Below, piece by piece: positions 1-8,166 of a stretch of DNA of 19,984 nucleotides. Each line of letters begins with the position of its first letter. The stretch's first letter is position 1. A program made the translations under genes and the position numbers. This stretch comes from CAUZSN01 sp963582345 (GTDB lineage Bacteria > Planctomycetota > Planctomycetia > Planctomycetales > Planctomycetaceae), in NCBI GenBank assembly GCA_963582345.1, contig CAUZSN010000046.1, forward strand, positions 1 through 19,984. The letters are read 5' to 3'. The notes beneath the pieces are model-generated. The model was not told the DNA's origin and did not search any database. It was given only the letters and a program-made list of their open reading frames with translations.

Positions 1-2
1 AA

Positions 3-332
3 CTTCGCAAGCATTTGCGCGTGCTAAACGGAGTCGCGACCGTCACACCGCTGTTGGGGCTGCTGGGAACGGTCATCGGCATGATTCAGGCCTTCAACGA
101 CATGGCTACCGCGGGCGCTATGGGTCGAGCCGAACATCTGGCCGTCGGAATCGCGTTGGCGCTGTTGACCACGGCGTTCGGCCTGGCCATCGCTATCCCA
201 TCACTCATCATGTACATGTACCTGGTTGGCCGAGTGGATTCGCTTGTGATGGAAATGGACGGGCTGTCTCAAAATGTCGTGCACCTGATTTCGGCGGAAG
301 GATTGTCGGACAATGCAGATCCTGCATCGTGA
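3..332 (+). CDS. MotA/TolQ/ExbB proton channel family protein, 3' part only
   Basis: The reading frame is open from the window edge, so the gene starts upstream and only about 109 C-terminal residues are present. The visible part reads LRKHLRVLNGVATVTP followed by LLGLLGTVIGMIQAF. This is the hallmark of the ExbB/TolQ/MotA family: the transmembrane helix that lines the proton path next to the partner subunit. A second membrane helix follows (GIALALLTTAFGLAIAIPSL) and then a short cytoplasmic tail. Family members use the proton gradient to drive TonB-type energised transport, envelope maintenance or gliding. An ExbD/TolR partner usually follows directly; none is found in the next 430 bases. 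ExbB, TolQ and other proton-channel subfamilies cannot be told apart from this fragment. The family call is secure; the subtype is open. Confidence 0.9.
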   Translation, partial: LRKHLRVLNGVATVTPLLGLLGTVIGMIQAFNDMATAGAMGRAEHLAVGIALALLTTAFGLAIAIPSLIMYMYLVGRVDSLVMEMDGLSQNVVHLISAEGLSDNADPAS

Positions 333-424
333 CCACACCCACATCGAATAGTCAGTCCACCGGTCGAGTCGAATCAAAAGGTCGTGTGAGTGCCGTTTCC
401 TGTGGCCACGGTTATGAACTTACC

Positions 425-453
425 TTGACTGCTTCTGTTGAAATTCCTATTCT
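425..453 (+). promoter_or_regulatory. Candidate sigma70-type promoter upstream of the FlgI-like gene
   Basis: TTGACT at 425-430 (5 of 6 to the -35 consensus) and TATTCT at 448-453 (4 of 6 to the -10 consensus) are separated by exactly 17 bases. If used, it gives an approximately 310-base leader for the gene at 771. It lies in a stretch with no convincing gene. The call rests on hexamer match and spacing only. Confidence 0.45.
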
Positions 454-743
454 CCCCTCGCCTTACAGTGGTCCTCTCTCTGTACATTTCCGAATTAAGT
501 CAGAACCTTAACATCTCTTCGTAGTAGGATTTGCGCCGATGACACTGATGTGTCTTGGTTCTTGTCCGCCTCAGAATATGGATCGTAGTTCCAGCTTTCG
601 AGTTCATTTGAATTTTCCGAAGAGCGGCGTTTCCAGGGTGTTTGCGTCGGTCCGCAAGGGCTGACTTACTCCGTTGCGGCATTACTGTGTGGTCATCCCT
701 AGGATTGCAGCAATTCAAACGACAGACGAACGCGAAAGGCGGC

Positions 744-766
744 ACTCCGAACGTAACGAACGGAGT
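744..766 (+). promoter_or_regulatory. Hairpin that covers the Shine-Dalgarno sequence
   Basis: ACTCCG at 744-749 is perfectly complementary to CGGAGT at 761-766, with an 11-base loop. The right arm contains GGAG (762-765), which is the ribosome binding site placed 5 bases before the ATG at 771. Folding would hide it, which suggests control of translation. The pairing is seen directly; the regulatory role is inferred. Confidence 0.45.
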
Positions 767-770
767 TCTC

Positions 771-2708
771 ATGAGTTCGTACCAAGTTGTCCACTCGATC
801 ACAGTGGCCCTGATGATTGCCGGAGTATCATTCGGTTGTCAGAAATTCAACCTTCGTTCGCAGAGCCCGAAGAAGAGTAATTCTAAGGTTGACGAATTCG
901 AGGCAAAGGTTGAAACGCCGTTAGTCGGCGACCACGTAATTATTGGTGGGTTGAACATGGTTACGCTGGAAGGAGTGGGACTTGTCACCGGGTTGGATAG
1001 GACTGGCGGAGATCCACCACCTTCCATGTACCGCAAACGACTGCTGCGAGAAATGAAGAAGCGGGGTGTAGAGCGTCCCAACCGGTTACTGCGCTCACCA
1101 TCGACGGCATTGGTGATCGTGCGAGCGTATCTGCCTCCGCTGATTCATAAAAGCGAACGATTCGATGTCGAAATTCGTTTACCGGGAAACAGCGACGCGA
1201 CCGATCTGAACGGCGGCTGGCTTTTGGAAACCCTGCTGGCCGAGCAGGCCATTGTGCCCGGCCAAGGAGTCCTAAAGGGACACATCCTGGCCAAAGCGAA
1301 AGGTCCTATTTTGATCTCGACGGGCGAAGGAGACAAGGAGTCTTTAGCCGGCGTGTTACGCCGCGGACGTATCCTAGGTGGCGGAATTTCAATGAAAGAT
1401 CGCGACCTGGCCATCTATCTACGTAACGACTTCCGTAGCGTTCGTAATGCCAAACGGGTTGCCGATCGCGTCGGACGGCGATTTCATTCTTACGACAAAC
1501 ACGGCTTGCGACAGCCGTTGGCGGATACGACTTTTTCTGATCAGAAGATCATCCTGAAAGTCCCGTCGCGTTACAAGAACAACTTTCCACGATACATACA
1601 GGTTGTCCGGAATATTGCCTTGCGTGAGACTTCGGTGGCTCAACGAGTTCGTATGCAAAAGTTGAAGACACAGTTGAATGATCCACAGATGTCGGAATTT
1701 TCCGCATTGCGACTGGAAGCTATTGGCTCAAATTCGATCCCCATTCTCAAGTCAGGTCTGCAGCATGCTAGTCTGGAAGTCCGTTTCCGTTCAGCCGAAG
1801 CGTTGGCTTATCTGGGCGAAGCAGATGGTCTGGAAGTGCTTGCAGAAGCGGCTCGCAAAGAGCGTGCCTTTCGAGTGTTCGCCTTAGCGGCACTGGCCGT
1901 TGTCGATGAGCCGGAGACGCGTCTGCTGTTGCGTAACCTGATGAGCATCGAACGTGACGAAAATGGAAATAGCTCCGGCAGCGCCGAGTTGCGATATGGT
2001 GCTTTTCGTGCACTTCGGACGTTGGACAAGTACGACCCCTTCATCCGGGGTGAGGATTTGAAGGATCAGTTCTCGTTGCACGAACTCGAAACTCAGGGTG
2101 AACCGATGATTCATCTGACGAACCGTCGTCGCGCGGAAGTCGTGCTGTTCGGGTCAGATCAACGTCTACGAACACCCATTGCGGTACGCGCTGGGAATCA
2201 TATTTGGGTGACGGCATCCCCAGGCAGTGACATGATTAACATCAGCCGGTACGAAGCCGGCCAACCGGACCAACGCAAGGTAGTGTCCTCGAATATCGCT
2301 GTGGTCATCCGCGAGGTCACGGAGTTTGGGGCCAGCCATCCGGATGTTGCGCAAATGCTGGTGCAGGCAAACGACCAACATAATTTGCCGGGAAGAATTG
2401 AGATTGACGCAATGCCGCAGGCCGGCCGCATCTACTACCGACCGGAAGTAGGTAACAATTCTCAGAACGAATCACGCGTCGGACGCTCGAATCACGCTCC
2501 GAATATGTTCTCGCTGTTGAAACGCGAGACTCGTTCCCAACGGGACCAGCTACCAAGCAATCAGAACGGGTTGGATACACAATTAGATTCTGGAACCGCC
2601 AGCCTGGCTGACGCCCGTACGTCTGTAAGGAAAAACGACATTCCAGACCGTGGAAAACGATTCCGCTTTTTCAATTTCGACAAGAAGCTGAAATCGTCCG
2701 TTCCCTGA
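771..2708 (+). CDS. FlgI (P-ring)-like domain protein with HEAT-type repeats, candidate lipoprotein
   Basis: The ATG at 771 is chosen because GGAG lies 5 bases upstream and the protein then begins with a signal-like segment (VVHSITVALMIAGVSFGC). Cys23 could be lipidated, although the lipobox is not canonical. Residues about 50-300 resemble flagellar P-ring protein FlgI: LEGVGLVTGLDRTGG (67-80), an ALVIVRAYLPP strand, then FDVEIRLPGNSDATDLNGG (131-149), matching FlgI's signature order. Residues about 310-425 look like HEAT/PBS-type alpha-helical repeats (ASLEVRFRSAEALAYLGEADGLEVL). The C-terminal third is unassigned and ends in a basic, polar tail. At 645 residues it is much longer than true FlgI (about 365), and no other flagellar gene is near. 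It is more likely a planctomycete envelope protein that borrowed the P-ring fold than a working basal-body ring. Confidence 0.85.
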   Translation: MSSYQVVHSITVALMIAGVSFGCQKFNLRSQSPKKSNSKVDEFEAKVETPLVGDHVIIGGLNMVTLEGVGLVTGLDRTGGDPPPSMYRKRLLREMKKRGVERPNRLLRSPSTALVIVRAYLPPLIHKSERFDVEIRLPGNSDATDLNGGWLLETLLAEQAIVPGQGVLKGHILAKAKGPILISTGEGDKESLAGVLRRGRILGGGISMKDRDLAIYLRNDFRSVRNAKRVADRVGRRFHSYDKHGLRQPLADTTFSDQKIILKVPSRYKNNFPRYIQVVRNIALRETSVAQRVRMQKLKTQLNDPQMSEFSALRLEAIGSNSIPILKSGLQHASLEVRFRSAEALAYLGEADGLEVLAEAARKERAFRVFALAALAVVDEPETRLLLRNLMSIERDENGNSSGSAELRYGAFRALRTLDKYDPFIRGEDLKDQFSLHELETQGEPMIHLTNRRRAEVVLFGSDQRLRTPIAVRAGNHIWVTASPGSDMINISRYEAGQPDQRKVVSSNIAVVIREVTEFGASHPDVAQMLVQANDQHNLPGRIEIDAMPQAGRIYYRPEVGNNSQNESRVGRSNHAPNMFSLLKRETRSQRDQLPSNQNGLDTQLDSGTASLADARTSVRKNDIPDRGKRFRFFNFDKKLKSSVP

Positions 2709-2773
2709 AACGCTGTGCTCATTCCACGAATCTTAAATCCCACTGACGCGTTTAGGCTCCGCAAGGTTTGCTG

Positions 2774-5700
2774 ATGCTGAAGTCGCTTGAACTGTTCGGC
2801 TTTAAAAGTTTCGCCGATCGTACCAAGTTCGACTTTGCTGAGGGCATTACGTGTGTGGTGGGGCCAAACGGCAGTGGCAAAAGTAATGTGGTCGACGCAA
2901 TCAAGTGGATTCTGGGCGAACAAAGCCCCAAAAGTTTGCGCGGAAAAGAAATGACCGACGTCATTTTCAACGGTTCCACCGCACGCAAGGCCAGCAGTTT
3001 TGCCGAAGCCACACTGATCTTTGACAACTCACGCGGCGTCTTGCCGATTGATTCAAGCGAAGTCCAAATTGGCCGGCGGATTTGGCAAAGTGGGGACGCT
3101 GAATACTTGATTAACGGGGCACCATCACGGTTGCGTGACGTTCGCGAGCTCTTTGTAGGCACGGGTACCGCGCTCTCGGCTTACAGCATCATCGAGCAGG
3201 GCCGAGTCGATAAAATCTTACAGACAAACCCAACGGCTCGCCGAATGGTTTTTGAGGAGGCCGCAGGCATCAGCCGCTACAAATTGCGCAAAACCGAGTC
3301 TCTGCGGAAATTGGATCGTGTCGCACAAAACTTGTTACGGTTGACTGACATTGTCGACGAAGTCGAGGCTCAGTTGACGTCGATTCGTACCCAGGCCAGC
3401 AAGGCAGCTAAGTACCGGGCGTTATCGGAAGAGTTGCGGACGTGGTGGACTGGATTGGCCGCTGACGATTACAGGCATTTGACGATTAAGCTGAAGGCGA
3501 TCGAGCAAACAATCAACACATTGTCGGCTCAGATCGAACGGCAGAACGAATTCTTTGGTAAATCCGAACTACAATTGAGTGCATTGGACGTCGACATCAC
3601 GGACGTCGATGATCGTCTTCGACAGGTCGAACGAGAAAACGCGTCGAACCGTGAACGCATCGCCAGCTACGAAACGACCATTCGGCATCAATTAGCTCGA
3701 CAGGGAGAACTTGACTCAGAAATTGTCCGCTTGCGCAAACAATGCGCGATGATGGCGGGACGTCTGGATGAAGTGTGCGCCGAACTGGATTTGACCCGCG
3801 GACAAGTTCGTTCGTTCCAGCACGATTTTGAACTTCAGCAGCAGGAATCGATTGCTCGGAACAAGCAGATTGCCGAATTGCAGTGGCAGGTTGATTCCGA
3901 ACACGAAGCATTGAAAAAACATCACGTACAGCGACTCGACTTGATGCAGCAGATTTCGGAATTCAACAATCAAATTGCGGCGACGCAGTTGCAATTGGAA
4001 GCTATCACGTCTGGAAAACGAAAAGCATCGACTCGTCACCAAATACTTGACCAATCACGGACTGAATGTCAGGCGAAATGCCAACTTTTTCAGGTTGAAG
4101 TCGATAGAGTGCGCGGGCGGATCGAAGCGGTCGATCAGACGATCGGTCGCATTCAAATCAACCAAGAACAACTGATTGGCGAGCAAGATCAATTTCAAAG
4201 TAACTTGGCTGAAATGCGTGGAAAAAAAACAGTCTGGCAGACGCGACAAAGTGTGCTGGAGGACTTGGAACACCGGCAGGAAGGGTTGAGCATCGGTGTC
4301 AAGGAAATACTTAGTCGCGCCACAACGTCGGACAATCCGCCGTGGAACCGTATCCTGGGAAGCGTGGCAGATCTTCTGGAAGTCGACCTGGAAGAAGCCG
4401 CTTTGTTGGAAGTGGCATTGGGCCATCGTGCTCAATTAATTGTCTTGGACGATTATGCACCGATGATTGATTATTTGAATCAGAGAAGCTGTCGAATTTC
4501 TGGCCGAGTTGGGTTTATTGCCTTGCCTCAGGATAATAGCGGCCAGTCCGGGCCAAACAAAAATATCAACGTTGAAAATTTACGTTGGTGTCCTGGAAGG
4601 CTGTCCGATTTGTCGCAGCATCCTGGTGTCGTGAACCGCGCTGATCGTCTGGTTACATCTCAGGCGACACTAAAGCAATTAGCAGAATATCTGTTATCCG
4701 ACACGTGGATTGTCAGTACGCTGGACGTGGCAATGGAACTGGCAACTGGCACGGGGCAGGGCTGTCGTTTCGTTACGTTGCAAGGGGAAACGATCGAAGC
4801 GGACGGAACACTGATTGTCGGCAGCGTGCATGGAGAAACCGCTTTACTATCGCGTAAGAGTGAATTGCGCCGTTTGAAACACGATTTAATTCTCTTAGAG
4901 AGTGAAATCGAGACTGAAGAGCGGACTTTTTCCGGCCTGGACAAATCATTGTGCGATGTCGACGCAGAATTGAAATCGGCCGAGTCGGAGAAACTGAGGA
5001 ATTACGAACAATTTGTGAAAGTCAAATTCGAGCTGACTGGCAGACATCAAGAACTAGATCGGTTGAGCGGCGAACACGATGAGCTAAGTGAAGAAATTTC
5101 CCGGATGAACGACCACGAGCAAGAATTACAGCGGACAATCCATGCAACGCGAATCGACGTCGTTGGTACGGAAGAGAGTATGAGTCGTTTGAAAACAGAA
5201 ATCGAGAATTTCGAACGAGAGGTGTCTTGCAGCGAACAGCGTTTGCAATTGTTGCGGAAAAAACAAACCGAGGAACAACTGAAGATCGCCAAGCAGGAGG
5301 AACGCCGATCCTCACTTCAACATGCTTACGAACGTATTGAACGGGAAACTGGGCAACGAAATGAACAGTTCCAGGAGGCCAGCCGTCGTCTGACAATGGC
5401 AATTTCAAAGCACCGCCAGACCAACCTGCAGATTCTGAACACGAATGCACAACTTGCGGAACTGTTTCTGACTGAGGAAGAACTGGCCAAAGTTGTCGCT
5501 ACACAGGTCGAAGAAAAGGAAACGATTCGCAGTCAGCGGGCAACATTAGTCGACGAGGAGGCACGAAGTCGTCAACAACAGCGTGAGCTAAACGATCGAC
5601 TCCACGGCGAAGAGATTAAGGCCCGTGACATTCGACATCAAATGACAACTATTGAGCAGCGGCTCGAAGAAGAGTACCAACAAAATTTGGCCGACGTGGT

Positions 5701-6658
5701 TGCCTCAGGGGTGTCGGCTTTTCAACAGTATCTTGGTGAGCAACACAGCGATCGAGCTGAACTTGGTGCTAGTCGGACAGAAGACAAAAGTGGATCGTCG
5801 CAGCCGTCCGAAGAAGGTATCGAGTATAGAGAGGATGAGGAAGCACAATCCGAAACATCATCAAATAGCACAATTCAGCGACCCATTGGACCGGACACTT
5901 CTGGGCGGGAAGAGCTCAAATTTGAAGATGTGCGCCGCAATCTGGAAGCTCACGTCAACCGGCTTCGGCGAAAGCTGAGACTGATGGGCAGTGTGAATAC
6001 GGATAGTTTAGACGAGCTAGATGAATTGGAAAATCGTTTCGGGCATTTGAGCAACCAGTTGCAGGACTTGGTCGAAGCGAAGGCGACGTTGGAAGAGATT
6101 GTCCGCAAAATCAACGCCGAGAGTAAAAGACTGTTCATAGAATCGTTCGAAGCGATTCGAAGTCACTTTCAGGAACTCTACCGCAGGTTGTTTGGTGGTG
6201 GCGAAGGCGACATCGTTCTGGAAGATGCGAACGACGTGCTGGAATGTGGCGTCGACATAGTCGCGCGGCCGCCAGGAAAGGAACTGAAAAGTATCTCACT
6301 GTTGAGCGGAGGGGAAAAAACTCTGACTGCGGTGGCGCTGTTGCTAGCTATCTTCAAGAGTCGTCCCAGCCCGTTTTGCGTTCTTGACGAAGTGGATGCG
6401 GCACTGGACGAAGCCAACATCGATCGATACATCTCGGTCGTGAAAGATTTTCAAGAAGCAGCACAATTTATCACGATCACTCACAGCAAACGCTCAATGA
6501 CGATGGCCGACGCCTTGTACGGAGTGACGATGGAACAGTCGGGTGTGTCGAAGAAGATGTCGATCCATTTCGAGGACGTCAGTGAAAATGGCGAGTTTAC
6601 GACTACGTCTTCGGGTTCTGCGGATGACCAGACGTTAGCGATCAAGGACGTCGCGTGA
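2774..6658 (+). CDS. smc: Chromosome segregation/condensation ATPase SMC
   Basis: SMC is the ATP-driven, ring-shaped protein that compacts and helps separate bacterial chromosomes, normally with ScpA and ScpB. All parts are present in 1294 residues. They are the N-terminal ATPase half with Walker A GPNGSGKS (30-37), a long coiled coil, a hinge at about 520-685 (begins LGSVADLLEVDLEEA), a returning coiled coil, the C-terminal signature LSGGEKTLTAVALLLAIF near 1176, Walker B FCVLDEVDAALDEAN near 1200 and the ITHSKRSM switch. ATG 2774 is preferred over the TTG at 2768 because AAGG lies 7 bases upstream and the protein then opens with the usual MLKSLELFGFKSF. An acidic, Ser/Glu-rich stretch of about 70 residues interrupts the C-terminal coil. 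scpA and scpB are not in the window. Confidence 0.97.
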   Translation: MLKSLELFGFKSFADRTKFDFAEGITCVVGPNGSGKSNVVDAIKWILGEQSPKSLRGKEMTDVIFNGSTARKASSFAEATLIFDNSRGVLPIDSSEVQIGRRIWQSGDAEYLINGAPSRLRDVRELFVGTGTALSAYSIIEQGRVDKILQTNPTARRMVFEEAAGISRYKLRKTESLRKLDRVAQNLLRLTDIVDEVEAQLTSIRTQASKAAKYRALSEELRTWWTGLAADDYRHLTIKLKAIEQTINTLSAQIERQNEFFGKSELQLSALDVDITDVDDRLRQVERENASNRERIASYETTIRHQLARQGELDSEIVRLRKQCAMMAGRLDEVCAELDLTRGQVRSFQHDFELQQQESIARNKQIAELQWQVDSEHEALKKHHVQRLDLMQQISEFNNQIAATQLQLEAITSGKRKASTRHQILDQSRTECQAKCQLFQVEVDRVRGRIEAVDQTIGRIQINQEQLIGEQDQFQSNLAEMRGKKTVWQTRQSVLEDLEHRQEGLSIGVKEILSRATTSDNPPWNRILGSVADLLEVDLEEAALLEVALGHRAQLIVLDDYAPMIDYLNQRSCRISGRVGFIALPQDNSGQSGPNKNINVENLRWCPGRLSDLSQHPGVVNRADRLVTSQATLKQLAEYLLSDTWIVSTLDVAMELATGTGQGCRFVTLQGETIEADGTLIVGSVHGETALLSRKSELRRLKHDLILLESEIETEERTFSGLDKSLCDVDAELKSAESEKLRNYEQFVKVKFELTGRHQELDRLSGEHDELSEEISRMNDHEQELQRTIHATRIDVVGTEESMSRLKTEIENFEREVSCSEQRLQLLRKKQTEEQLKIAKQEERRSSLQHAYERIERETGQRNEQFQEASRRLTMAISKHRQTNLQILNTNAQLAELFLTEEELAKVVATQVEEKETIRSQRATLVDEEARSRQQQRELNDRLHGEEIKARDIRHQMTTIEQRLEEEYQQNLADVVASGVSAFQQYLGEQHSDRAELGASRTEDKSGSSQPSEEGIEYREDEEAQSETSSNSTIQRPIGPDTSGREELKFEDVRRNLEAHVNRLRRKLRLMGSVNTDSLDELDELENRFGHLSNQLQDLVEAKATLEEIVRKINAESKRLFIESFEAIRSHFQELYRRLFGGGEGDIVLEDANDVLECGVDIVARPPGKELKSISLLSGGEKTLTAVALLLAIFKSRPSPFCVLDEVDAALDEANIDRYISVVKDFQEAAQFITITHSKRSMTMADALYGVTMEQSGVSKKMSIHFEDVSENGEFTTTSSGSADDQTLAIKDVA

Positions 6659-7100
6659 AGAGGCCGATCTTCACACGGATTTTTCCGTTTGTGTCCAAAA
6701 ATCTGCCTAATCTTCGCAACTGATACGATTGGTGTAACCAGCAGGCTTGTGATAATCAGACTGGGCCTATCAACAAATTCAGTTGCCAAAGTCTTCCGTG
6801 TTATCGCGGAACTCACCAATTTGGGTTGTGTGATGGTGTTCCAGTCCAACTGCACGGACTAAGGTTCTTCCATTACATATGTTGCGTCAGTCGGCCGGGC
6901 AGCGATTGGTCGAGCAATTCTGCAACCGTCTGAGTGCACGCCGTTGCTTCGTGGGCTGTTGTCAAAGATCCTAAAGTCCCTGCCCCACTTAGGTCGAAAG
7001 TATAGACCAGACAGTTGGCGACTGAACAACCCGAAGCACGTTTAACGGCGACTGCATGGATGTCGTGGAGGGTTGTTTGTGACAAATGTCGAAACTAAGG
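6659..7100. other. Non-coding stretch after smc, nothing recognised
   Basis: Apart from the bulged hairpin near its start, I see no promoter, RNA gene or repeat in this half of the gap. A 70-codon minus-strand frame (6873-7085) starts at TTG without a ribosome binding site and matches nothing I know, so it is not called as a gene. Confidence 0.5.
6672..6693 (+). terminator. Bulged hairpin just after smc
   Basis: ACGGA (6675-6679) pairs with TCCGT (6684-6688), and CAC (6672-6674) pairs with GTG (6691-6693) across a two-base bulge. It begins 14 bases after the smc stop. There is no T-run behind it, so it may be a Rho-dependent or processing hairpin instead of an intrinsic terminator. Confidence 0.25.
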
Positions 7101-7400
7101 GGGAAGAGGATACTTGGAAAATTCGCGAGGCGAGTGCTCACGCGATTGGTCCGGGCCCGAATCCCACACTTGGAAAATGACTTTCCAGGTGCTTCGGAAA
7201 ACGGAGTTTGCCAGTGATTTCCGCCTTTGTAAGGCGATAGGTTGCAGCGGAGAATACCGCACGCAATTGACCCGAACCATGAGACTAGCCCCGACCCAAG
7301 ACCGCGGTGGTTCTTTGAACGGACCCATAAGGCTAGGAGAGCCAGCCATCGTAGGGGGGGTGTAAACCCGGAAGGCGTGAAAGTTTTCCGGCTTTGCATA
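7101..7400 (+). ncRNA. Hairpin-rich region, candidate structured RNA or 5' leader
   Basis: Several hairpins follow one another. 7167-7176 pairs with 7182-7191 (10 bp with one G-U, 5-base loop). CGCCTT/AAGGCG flank a TGT loop near 7222-7236. TTGC-GCGG pairs with CCGC-GCAA around 7243-7266. CTAGCC near 7285-7290 pairs with GGCTAG at 7331-7336, with a competing GGCT/AGCC hairpin at 7331-7343. CCGGAA (7368-7373) pairs with TTCCGG (7386-7391). The array ends 21 bases before the ribosome binding site of the HTH-receiver gene. No motif of RNase P RNA, tmRNA, SRP RNA or the cobalamin and cyclic-di-GMP riboswitches is present. It could be a leader of the next gene or an independent RNA. The base pairs are seen; the RNA identity is unknown. 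Confidence 0.4.
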
Positions 7401-7421
7401 GAAAGTGAATTGGAGCCCGTA

Positions 7422-7994
7422 ATGAAGACGATCTTCACTACTGGACAGGTAGCTAAGATCTGTAAGGTTGCACCCCGCACTGTCAGCAAATGGTTTGATT
7501 CAGGACGTCTTCGGGGCTACCGGATTCCCGGTTCTCAAGACCGGCGGATTCCGAGAGAGCATTTAATCCGCTTCCTGAAGGAACACGGAATGCCTTTAGG
7601 TGAGCTCGAAGACGAAGCGATGGGCAAAATTTTGCTTGTCGGGGCCGAAGGGCCAATTCGTGCCAGCCTGAGCGCATTGATGTCGAACGACGACTTCAAG
7701 ATTGAGTTAGCTCAGAGCGGTTTTGAAGCAGGGATTCAGGCAGAATCTCTGCATCCTGATTGTGTCGCCATTGACTTTGCGATGGGGCGAAACGATGCGA
7801 TCATGATTGCCCAGAATCTGAGGAAGAATTCTGAGTATACGGAAACCGTCCTGATCGGCTTACTGAGCGACGAAGACAACGCGAGTGGATTTGATCGCAC
7901 GGTCTTCAACGAAACGTTCCGCAAACCATTTGACGCGGCTTTGCTGGCCGAACGGATCCGAACACTTGTCGGAAGGAAAAAACAGCTCGTTTGA
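7422..7994 (+). CDS. Excisionase-type HTH protein with a degenerate receiver domain
   Basis: ATG 7422 is chosen because GGAG lies 6 bases upstream and the product then starts directly with the DNA-binding domain. Residues 1-58 form a MerR/excisionase-like winged helix (TTGQVAKICKVAPRTVSKWF, then GYRIPGSQDRRIPREHLIRFL). Residues about 68-187 follow the receiver fold, starting KILLVGAEG, with D118 in AIDF at the phospho-acceptor place and K168 in FRKPFD. The usual acidic pair after the first strand is replaced by Gly-Ala (74-75), so Mg2+-dependent phosphorylation is doubtful. The order HTH-then-receiver is the reverse of most response regulators and is, to my knowledge, common in planctomycetes. 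No histidine kinase is adjacent. The target DNA is unknown. A hairpin-rich leader precedes it. Confidence 0.85.
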   Translation: MKTIFTTGQVAKICKVAPRTVSKWFDSGRLRGYRIPGSQDRRIPREHLIRFLKEHGMPLGELEDEAMGKILLVGAEGPIRASLSALMSNDDFKIELAQSGFEAGIQAESLHPDCVAIDFAMGRNDAIMIAQNLRKNSEYTETVLIGLLSDEDNASGFDRTVFNETFRKPFDAALLAERIRTLVGRKKQLV

Positions 7995-8166
7995 CGTTTG
8001 TCGTTTCGGAATTATGTTTGCTAAGACCGCAGATTGCTCGAAGTGATAAGGTGTGCAGCAGCGGATGACCCTGACCTAATTCCGACACCGAGTGAAACCC
8101 TTTGCTTACACCAGGCAGGCTCGGCCGAGGCTATCTTGGCCGAGTCTTGCTTATGCGCCGAGTGCG

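Larger units (their letters stand above)
333..770. other. Intergenic stretch without a convincing gene
   Basis: These 438 bases separate the proton channel from the FlgI-like gene. They hold one good promoter match (425-453) and a hairpin over the ribosome binding site at the far end (744-766). A 60-codon frame that starts at a GTG overlapping the preceding stop has no recognisable domain and contains the promoter. An in-frame extension upstream of 771 looks like non-coding translation. No ExbD-like or tRNA sequence is seen. Confidence 0.6.

Noticed and set aside
329..511. 60-codon frame starting at a GTG that overlaps the stop of the proton-channel gene
   Set aside because: No recognisable domain or membrane helix, not ExbD-like, no ribosome binding site, and a good promoter match lies inside it.
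642..770. 43-codon N-terminal extension of the FlgI-like protein
   Set aside because: The extension lacks protein character; ATG 771 has a Shine-Dalgarno site and opens with a signal-like segment.
6873..7085. 70-codon minus-strand frame in the gap after smc
   Set aside because: Starts at TTG without a ribosome binding site and resembles no known family; length is expected by chance.
7331..7347. Resemblance to the B12-box of cobalamin riboswitches
   Set aside because: Only a partial match; the conserved upstream core elements are absent.
7242..7421. 60-codon N-terminal extension of the HTH-receiver protein
   Set aside because: It runs through the hairpin array and has no similarity; ATG 7422 has GGAG six bases upstream.
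6989..7489. 166-codon minus-strand frame across the hairpin region
   Set aside because: It overlaps the start of the HTH-receiver gene and lacks protein-like features; a shadow frame.
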